Positions 12,227 to 17,537 of a DNA stretch of 64,000 bases are shown here, piece by piece. The position numbers were made by a program, and so were the translations under genes. The notes under the pieces were generated by a model, which saw only the letters and a list, made by a program, of their open reading frames with translations, did no database searches and was not told the DNA's origin. Origin of the DNA: Gammaproteobacteria bacterium (GTDB lineage Bacteria; Pseudomonadota; Gammaproteobacteria; SZUA-152); NCBI GenBank assembly GCA_032250735.1, contig JAVVEP010000005.1:1-64000 (forward strand). The letters run 5' to 3'. The first letter of the stretch is position 1; each line of letters starts with the position of its first letter.

Positions 12227-12255
12227 CTGTCGCGATTGTGGGAAGTAATGTTCGC
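12180..12255 (+). other. attTn7-type site at the glmS 3' end
   Basis: The final codons of glmS, encoding AKSVTVE, are the highly conserved DNA that TnsD-type targeting proteins recognise in Tn7 relatives. Insertions occur a few tens of bases past the stop (12224-12226). Here the sequence beyond the stop changes to AT-richer accessory DNA, as expected for an occupied or once-occupied site. No tns genes are in the window. Confidence 0.6.
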
Positions 12256-12290
12256 AAGTAATAAAGTCTGTCGGGTAGGTTTGAAGTCTG
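12237..12290 (+). mobile_element. Possible end of a Tn7-like element (remnant)
   Basis: Eleven bases past the glmS stop stands TGTGGG, the terminal sequence of Tn7. It is followed by AATAAAGTCTGTCGGG and, 20 bases on, GAAGTCTGTCGAG. The repeated (A/G)AAGTCTGTCG word resembles TnsB-type binding repeats; the left end of Tn7 contains AATAAAGTCT. No matching second end (CCCACA with the same repeats) was found at the far side of the island, so this is a remnant or a chance likeness. Confidence 0.35.
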
Positions 12291-12412
12291 TCGAGAAATG
12301 GGGGCGATTCACACCGTCTTTTACACTCGGATAAATTTCCTTATCAAATTGCCTCCCTGTAAAATTTAGTACTTCCAGATTTTCTGCCTGCATGGAAATT
12401 CCTCACCGTTAT

Positions 12413-12779
12413 TTATCTACCGAATAGAGGAAGAGACTTGGGAGTCGAGGCATCCATCGCCAAGTGAACCAAATAGGCGCCACCAATAACGAGCCCTAAT
12501 TTCCGAGCCAATTGGCGGCCCTCATCTTCAGGCTGCCACTTCCATAGGCTATACAAGCCATAACCCAGCAACACTGCAAAACCAACGCTATGAAATAATT
12601 GGCGATGATTGGGATGAAAAGCTGGCTCCAGGATGTCAGGCAAGGTACCGCAGGCAGCTGCAAGAGATGCGTTTACTACGGGTTCAGCGGTATTTGCGCC
12701 TTGTTTTTGTTCCGCGTAGCAGGAGATCCCCCCCCACAACGAGGGCAGCTCCAAGCCGATGTGTTGCTGCATTAGGCAT
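12413..12779 (-). pseudogene. YdjM/DUF457-like membrane-bound metal-dependent hydrolase, frameshifted at a G-run
   Basis: A start at 12779 reads MPNAATHRLGAALVVGG, a typical family N-terminus, but the frame breaks at a run of eight Gs (12728-12735 on this strand). With seven Gs the frame joins the ORF that continues ISCYAEQKQG... to the end, giving about 121 residues. The rest shows PDILEP, HPNHRQLFHSVGF and HLAMDASTPKSLPLFG, matching the metal-ligand histidines and DxxTPKGxPLL tail of the YdjM/YbcI-like inner-membrane family, plus two membrane helices. The ATG is one base after the stop of the upstream small gene. The shift may be real decay, phase variation or a sequencing error. Confidence 0.7.
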
Positions 12780-12780
12780 G

Positions 12781-12954
12781 TTATTTCTCCTTTCTGACGC
12801 CCTTGAAGGGGTTGCTGTCAGCTTTCTGGTCTATAAATCGACCGGTTGTAGTATCCCGCTTGACCCAATGGTCATTCTGGGGGTTATATGTCTGTGATCG
12901 GCCTCGGACTGCACCATTTCGTCGTCCGTCGCCTTTAGGTGGGTTGGTAGCCAT
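12781..12954 (-). CDS. Small conserved basic protein (57 aa) of unknown function
   Basis: This 57-residue frame begins MATNPPKGDGRRNGAV and ends SNPFKGVRKEK. I recognise it as a small conserved protein found in many bacteria as a hypothetical, rich in Arg, Lys, Asn and Gly, with no hydrophobic segment. A strong ribosome-binding site (AGGAGGTT) sits 7 bases before the ATG. Its stop is one base from the next gene's ATG, so it is coupled to the YdjM-like gene. It reads away from the XRE-ImmA operon and shares its promoter region. No function is known to me. Confidence 0.8.
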   Translation of the reverse strand: MATNPPKGDGRRNGAVRGRSQTYNPQNDHWVKRDTTTGRFIDQKADSNPFKGVRKEK

Positions 12955-13000
12955 AAGTTCTAACCTCCTGATCCATAAAAATATTTGATCAAAATTAGGC

Positions 13001-13066
13001 TTGCTACAATGCTAGCCATTAACTATAGTTTACACAATTATAAGAAATGATCAAGTTTTGTAAACT
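13001..13066 (+). promoter_or_regulatory. Promoter and operator-like inverted repeat of the XRE-ImmA operon
   Basis: TTGCTA (13001-13006) and TATAGT (13024-13029) have a 17-base spacer. AGTTTACA (13027-13034) is repeated inverted as TGTAAACT (13059-13066), so the left arm overlaps the -10 and the right arm ends 11 bases before the start codon. This is the layout expected for autorepression by the XRE protein encoded next. The same intergenic region must also drive the leftward small-protein gene. Confidence 0.6.
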
Positions 13067-13077
13067 GGAGTGAGACC

Positions 13078-14148
13078 ATGATTGGAGAACGAATACAGCA
13101 GGCGCGTAAAGCGTCAGGCTTATCCCTGCGTGCATTGGCCGAAAAGGCTGGTGTGTCTGCCATGGCAATATCCAAGTACGAAAACAACAAGTCCACCCCC
13201 TCATCCGGGGTGATGCTGGCCCTGGCTAAGGCTTTGCAGGTACGGACTGAGTACTTTTTACGTCGCGCTAGAGTAGAGCTACGTGAGGTTGAGTATCGTA
13301 AACATGTCAGCTTACCGAAAAAGGTACTCGATCAGATTGAAGGTGATGTTATTGAGCAAATTGAACGGTTCATTGAGCTTGAAGAGCTACTTCCAGTAAA
13401 TCCTATACAGGTCTTCAAGTTGCCAAAGAGCTTGCCTAAGCAAATTGAGGATTACGAGAGAATTGAATCCATCGTGCTCGAAATCCGAAAAGCATGGGGG
13501 CTTGGTAATAATCCAATACCTGATTTGATTGATACTTTGGAAGAGCGCGGTATCAAAGTTTTTCAGTCAATTGCTTTACATGACGAAAAATTTGATGGTT
13601 TGGCGGCCACCGTCAACAGTACTCCAGTAATTGTTGTTGGAAGAGATTGGCCTGGTGATCGGCAACGTTTTACTTTGGCTCACGAACTTGGTCATCTTGT
13701 TCTTAAGAACCGATTAGCCGAGGGTTTAGATGAAGAAAAAGCAGCTAATCGGTTTGCTGGCGCATTCCTGGTACCCGCTGCCGAGGCAATAAAAGAACTA
13801 GGTAGTACTAGAAGCTGGTTAGAACCAGTCGAGCTATGTGTTCTTAAACAAACTTATGGGCTGAGCATGCGTGGCTGGATTTATCGTGCCAGCGATTTAA
13901 ATATACTCAATAAAGCAGCTTCAAAAAAAATGTGGGACTATTTCCGATCCCGCAACTGGATAAAAAAAGAACCTGGAAAACAATATCCAGCAGAAAAGCC
14001 CAAACTATTCACCCAACTGGTCTTCCATGCATATGGCGAAGAGTTAGTTAGTGATTCAAAGGCTGCTGAACTAATGGGTATGTCGCTCGTTGATTTCCGA
14101 AAGATGAGAAATGTGGGGAGCTGTGAGCAAGACATTACTGATCAGTGA
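13078..14148 (+). CDS. XRE-family regulator fused to ImmA/IrrE (M78) metallopeptidase
   Basis: The 356-residue protein has an N-terminal XRE helix-turn-helix (residues 1-60, with LRALAEKAGVSAMAISKYEN) and an ImmA/IrrE zinc-peptidase domain. The catalytic motif HELGH is at residues 202-206, and EKAANRFAGAFLVP (from about 220) supplies the third ligand. Known members cleave a repressor or partner to derepress mobile-element or stress genes, and XRE-COG2856 proteins have been proposed as antitoxin components paired with PIN proteins. The downstream PIN gene overlaps its 3' end, which supports that pairing here. Its DNA is AT-richer than the flanking core genes. Confidence 0.92.
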   Translation: MIGERIQQARKASGLSLRALAEKAGVSAMAISKYENNKSTPSSGVMLALAKALQVRTEYFLRRARVELREVEYRKHVSLPKKVLDQIEGDVIEQIERFIELEELLPVNPIQVFKLPKSLPKQIEDYERIESIVLEIRKAWGLGNNPIPDLIDTLEERGIKVFQSIALHDEKFDGLAATVNSTPVIVVGRDWPGDRQRFTLAHELGHLVLKNRLAEGLDEEKAANRFAGAFLVPAAEAIKELGSTRSWLEPVELCVLKQTYGLSMRGWIYRASDLNILNKAASKKMWDYFRSRNWIKKEPGKQYPAEKPKLFTQLVFHAYGEELVSDSKAAELMGMSLVDFRKMRNVGSCEQDITDQ

Positions 14149-14626
14149 TGCAAATATCCTGATTGATATGGATGCAGGTGGGCTACTTGAGCCCATGTTT
14201 TCACTGGAATATACGTTTGCTACGCCTGATATGCTTTATCAAGAAGAATTAGCAGAACTTCATCCGCACTTGCTTGATATGGGGCTTAAAGCGATGGAAT
14301 TATCTGAGGACACAGTGCAACAACTTGTAGAGTTCAGCCAAACTTATGGCCATACAGGGGTCAGTAGTTATGACCTGGCCTCAATGGGGCTGGCACAACA
14401 GGAACAGGCACCATTGTTAACGGGCGATAGGAAACTACATCAAGTCTGTATCCAGGAAAATGTCGAAGTCCACGGAAGCTTATGGCTGGTTAATGAATTA
14501 CACAGCACAAAAATCGTCAGCTTTGATGAAATTGAACTGGCTTATGAGAGAATGAAAGCAGATGGCAGTCGCCTGCCCTGGGATGAAGTCAAAAACCAGT
14601 TAAAACGATTTAGGAAAAAAAAGTAA
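14123..14626 (+). CDS. PIN-domain protein, probable toxin nuclease of the XRE-ImmA pair
   Basis: The protein (167 residues from GTG 14123; an ATG at 14111 would add four) begins SKTLLISDANILIDM, the PIN strand and first acidic residue. VSSYDLASMGLA and PLLTGDRKLH carry the later conserved acids. PIN proteins are Mg2+-dependent RNases and common type II toxins. GTG 14123 is favoured because GGGGAG lies directly before it. The gene overlaps the ImmA gene by 26 bases, so the two are translationally coupled. Whether it is toxic is inferred from the family and context. Confidence 0.8.
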   Translation: MSKTLLISDANILIDMDAGGLLEPMFSLEYTFATPDMLYQEELAELHPHLLDMGLKAMELSEDTVQQLVEFSQTYGHTGVSSYDLASMGLAQQEQAPLLTGDRKLHQVCIQENVEVHGSLWLVNELHSTKIVSFDEIELAYERMKADGSRLPWDEVKNQLKRFRKKK

Positions 14627-14629
14627 TTT

Positions 14630-14926
14630 ATGAGTAAAAGAACGAAAAAAGATTTATTGCCTCTGATATCCCGCACACGCTTGTTGGAGCTAGCGGGAAA
14701 TTACGACGTTTCAGGCCTTAGCAGTAAATCCAAAGGTGATATCGTACAGGCCATGGTCCAATATCGAAAAATTGCACTGGCAGATATGCTTGAAACATTG
14801 AAGCGTGACGAACTGAAGGATCTGTGCAAAAAATTATCACTGGATGATTCAGGTCGTGAAAAAGGTGTACTCATAGAACGCCTGGTAAATGGAAAACAAG
14901 TGGCCTCGATTGCGGAAGAGCGTTAA
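14630..14926 (+). CDS. SAP-like small protein, third gene of the XRE-ImmA-PIN operon
   Basis: The 98-residue, lysine-rich protein contains two SAP-like helical units: TRLLELAGNYDVSGLSSKSK with DIVQAMV, and LKRDELKDLCKKLSLDDSGR with LIERLV. The second resembles the small modules appended to some type I restriction methylases. SAP units usually bind DNA. It starts three bases after the PIN stop, so it belongs to the operon. Its role in the module is unknown. Its TAA stop is part of a REP-type repeat. Confidence 0.7.
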   Translation: MSKRTKKDLLPLISRTRLLELAGNYDVSGLSSKSKGDIVQAMVQYRKIALADMLETLKRDELKDLCKKLSLDDSGREKGVLIERLVNGKQVASIAEER

Positions 14927-14963
14927 AGGGGTCAGCAGCGTTAAAGGGGTCAGAGCCCTTTAA
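14923..14963. repeat. REP-type palindrome, with a truncated tandem copy
   Basis: The palindrome at 14941-14963 has arms TTAAAGGG and CCCTTTAA around a TCAGA loop. A partial copy (14923-14937) precedes it and contains the stop codon of the SAP-like gene. Similar copies are at 29833, 31242, 35981 and, degenerate, 37491. This motif is familiar from genomes with REP-associated (RAYT) transposases. The rest of the gap to 15055 holds nothing recognised. Confidence 0.75.
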
Positions 14964-15054
14964 GCCAGATTAGTTACATCTGCCCAGCAATTTTTCAGTA
15001 TCGAATATTTATACTCGGATCAGACTGAAATATTGATCCGCAAAACGCAGCCTT

Positions 15055-15405
15055 TCAGGTTTCCGCGACGTCCCGGTCGATCAATCGCAGTTCCCCCTGC
15101 TGTACCTCAAGCGTGAGGGCGCGCAGCCGTTGTCCCAGGCAGGGACCCCATTCGCAGAGTCCGTTTTCAATCCTGAACAGTGCGCCATGGGTGGCGCACT
15201 GGATGCGTTGTGCGGTGATATCGAGAAACTGGTCGGGTTGCCAGTTGAGTGTGACGCCGGTATGCGGGCAGCTGTTTTCGTAGGCGTAAAAGTTGTCGTG
15301 GTGACGCACGACAAACAGGGCAAGGGGCCTGTGGTCGATGGTCAGCGTGTAGGCCTTGCCGGCGCCTTCCTCAATCTCCGCAGCACGGCCCAGGGTGTAA
15401 TGCAT
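15055..15405 (-). CDS. Rieske [2Fe-2S] ferredoxin-like protein
   Basis: This 116-residue stand-alone Rieske domain has the two cluster-binding boxes CPHTG and CATHGALF, giving the Cys-X-His and Cys-X2-His ligands. There is no signal peptide, so it is probably a cytoplasmic electron carrier for an oxygenase or nitrite-reductase-type enzyme; the partner is not in the window. It lies 13 bases after yqgE on the same strand and is probably co-transcribed with it. Confidence 0.88.
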   Translation of the reverse strand: MHYTLGRAAEIEEGAGKAYTLTIDHRPLALFVVRHHDNFYAYENSCPHTGVTLNWQPDQFLDITAQRIQCATHGALFRIENGLCEWGPCLGQRLRALTLEVQQGELRLIDRDVAET

Positions 15406-15418
15406 GGGGTGGTGTGTT

Positions 15419-16081
15419 TTAGAGCCATCGACCAGACCAGCTCTTGCTCAGGCGCGGCCAGATCGTGGTGGTGTCATTTTCAAAGATAATATCGGGGTCG
15501 ATGTTGACGACCAGCCAGTCACCGCGGGCAATCTCGGCCTGCAGCTGGCCGGGCATCCAGCCGGCATAACCGGCGTAGATGCGTGAATGTCCCGCGCGTA
15601 AATCACTAAAGGCATGTTGGGCGGTAGCGAAATAAATATTCTTGGCGATGCGGTGCATAGTGGGCTGCGGCCGGTCGGTGCGCAGCAGCACGAAGATTGC
15701 ATTGCTGCTCACCGGGCCACCGAGGTACAACGGGTCTGCTCGCTGCTGTAGATGGTCGTTGTGCGGAAAGGCATCCTGCAAGGGGATGTCGGTAGGACGA
15801 TTGATGGTTAGGCCGGTGGCGCCGCGTTCACTGTAATGCGTGATCAGGATAACGGCCTCCTGAAAACTGGTGCCCTCCAGCTGCGCGGTGGCGACCAGAA
15901 ACCGGCCTTCATTGGCGGGCTCGGTGTCAGCGGCGGCAAGCGGCAGGCAGAGGCCGAGCCATAGCAGAGCGCTGGACCATAGCAGCGTGCAGAACCAGAG
16001 CCGGGTGCTGAACAACGCAGCGGCCCAGCGGTGCGGCGAGGTGATCGGTCGTCTGGCGATTACGATTGGCAGCATGGCCAT
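15419..16081 (-). CDS. YqgE/AlgH family protein with N-terminal membrane or signal segment
   Basis: Residues from about 58 form the YqgE/AlgH (DUF179) domain: GRFLVATAQLEGTSFQEAVI, YSERGATGLTINRP, YLGGPV, and YAGYAGWMPGQLQAEI near the end. The first 50 residues include a hydrophobic stretch ending LPLAAAD that looks like a cleavable signal or anchor, an extension absent from the short E. coli-type protein. Biochemical function is unsettled in the family. The start could be 16081 or 16075. The 131 bp upstream shows no gene. Confidence 0.88.
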   Translation of the reverse strand: MAMLPIVIARRPITSPHRWAAALFSTRLWFCTLLWSSALLWLGLCLPLAAADTEPANEGRFLVATAQLEGTSFQEAVILITHYSERGATGLTINRPTDIPLQDAFPHNDHLQQRADPLYLGGPVSSNAIFVLLRTDRPQPTMHRIAKNIYFATAQHAFSDLRAGHSRIYAGYAGWMPGQLQAEIARGDWLVVNIDPDIIFENDTTTIWPRLSKSWSGRWL

Positions 16082-16212
16082 AGTGCGCCCCCGGACATTG
16101 TGCGGAAAGATGGATTGAGTATAGCGGAGTCGGGACCGGGCCTACATCACTCGCACGGTCCTGTGCGGCCCGCTGCTTACGTGCCGAGCCGCGCCAGCGC
16201 CAGGGATTTGCC

Positions 16213-17082
16213 TCAGCCGGCCTGCACCGAAAACGCGCCACCCTGAATCGCGGTCTGCACTGCCTCGCTGGAGCGCGTGAGTAGCAGGCGAATGTCATCG
16301 CCCTTTTCCCAGGCGGCCACGCCGAAACAGGCCTGCGGCTGTACCGCGAGGTGTTCGTCCACGCTGATGTTGAGGGTGCTGAGCTGGGTGGAAAGTTTGT
16401 GCGCCAGGGCAATGGCGGCCACGCGATCGGTCTCCGGCAATACAAACACGAACTGCCCGGATTCGAGACGACCGACCATATCGGCCCAGCGCATCTGGTC
16501 ACGCAGCAACTGACTGACCGCAATGATCACCTTGTCGATGGCCACCTGGCCGGCGGCGATGTTGATCTGCGGGAAATTGGTAATCTCCATGGTGACCACG
16601 GACAGCGGATTCTGGTAACGGCGACTGCGCGAGATGAGCGGCTCAAGCCCGCTGTGGATGGCGTTGTCATTCAGCAGGCCACTGATGGTGTCCACGGTAT
16701 TGTGCTGTGCCAGTTGTTGCGCCAGTTGGGTGCGTTCCTTGCGCAGCGACTCTTCGTCGCTGACGTCCAGATAACAGACAGTCTGCAGGCCATCGAGTGC
16801 CGGCAGGGGGCAGCGCATCACGCGCCGTGGTTCGCCGCTGGACGTCTGTCCGAGCGTGAAGGGGCCGTTGCTGGTGGGAATCTGTAGGCTGGAATTGGCC
16901 TGCGCCGTGGAGCCGAGGATGGAGGCCTCGTTGCGACCGAGGCAGCTGCTGGCAAGGCACTGGGTCCAGTTGGCCATCGTGTCGTTGCACCACAAGACCA
17001 GCCCGGCATCATCGGTGATGATGATGGCCATGGGGACGTGATTCAGGATGTGATGGCTGAAGTCGAGAGTGGGGTCTTCCAT
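16213..17082 (-). CDS. PAS domain protein with degenerate GGDEF domain
   Basis: The start at 17082 is chosen because GAGGAGC lies eight bases upstream; the longer open frame to 17637 would overlap cyaA. The 289-residue protein has an N-terminal PAS domain (residues 10-110: HVPMAIIITDDAGLVLWCN). A short coiled segment and a GGDEF-fold domain follow. The signature position reads GRLESGQFVFVLP, so GGDEF is replaced by ESGQF. Cyclase activity is therefore unlikely; it may bind GTP or c-di-GMP, or act by protein contact. It is soluble as far as the sequence shows. Confidence 0.85.
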   Translation of the reverse strand: MEDPTLDFSHHILNHVPMAIIITDDAGLVLWCNDTMANWTQCLASSCLGRNEASILGSTAQANSSLQIPTSNGPFTLGQTSSGEPRRVMRCPLPALDGLQTVCYLDVSDEESLRKERTQLAQQLAQHNTVDTISGLLNDNAIHSGLEPLISRSRRYQNPLSVVTMEITNFPQINIAAGQVAIDKVIIAVSQLLRDQMRWADMVGRLESGQFVFVLPETDRVAAIALAHKLSTQLSTLNISVDEHLAVQPQACFGVAAWEKGDDIRLLLTRSSEAVQTAIQGGAFSVQAG

Positions 17083-17537
17083 GCAGGGGTGCTCCTCAGG
17101 ATGCGTTGCCGGATAGGCGCTCATAGGGGTTAATGGGGTCGGCCGTGGAAAGGGAATAATCTCTGCGCTAATGGATAAGGGCCGCCCGAAGGCCGCCAAT
17201 TTATTGCCGAAGCTTATCGTAACTATTTGATTATTCTGAATTGATTGCCCTTGGCGTAATTTTCTGTCTGTAAACATGGGCTTATCAGCGGTCATGGCGG
17301 AAATATCTTTAGCCCCTCGGGCAGGTTTTTGCGTGCCCCGCGGCGCGGCGAATTCTGAAAGGTTCGGGTTAATAAATAGCAATTTATGCCGAAGATATCC
17401 TGCAATGGAAAATATTCGCTGTAGCGGCGCATCGTTGGAGGTACGCGCTACGGCATTGAGCCAACAGGCTGTGTATGGATTATTCAGTGGATAATTTGCT
17501 GGATCGTTCGATGACGGACAAAAACCACAAAGCATAA
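17083..17537. other. Divergent intergenic region between the GGDEF gene and cyaA
   Basis: This 455-bp stretch must carry the promoters of both divergent genes. It is AT-rich toward cyaA (17350-17530). I see no clear CRP-type TGTGA-N6-TCACA site and no small gene with a credible ribosome-binding site. Confidence 0.4.

Noticed and set aside
12187-12393. Leftward ORF ending SYSTVTDFARLRG
   Set aside because: This is the antisense of the conserved glmS 3' end, a peptide often mis-annotated as a protein. It has no ribosome-binding site and overlaps glmS.
12732-12738. CCCACA as the partner end of the Tn7-like TGTGGG
   Set aside because: It lies inside the YdjM-like gene in the G-run region and lacks the neighbouring repeat words.
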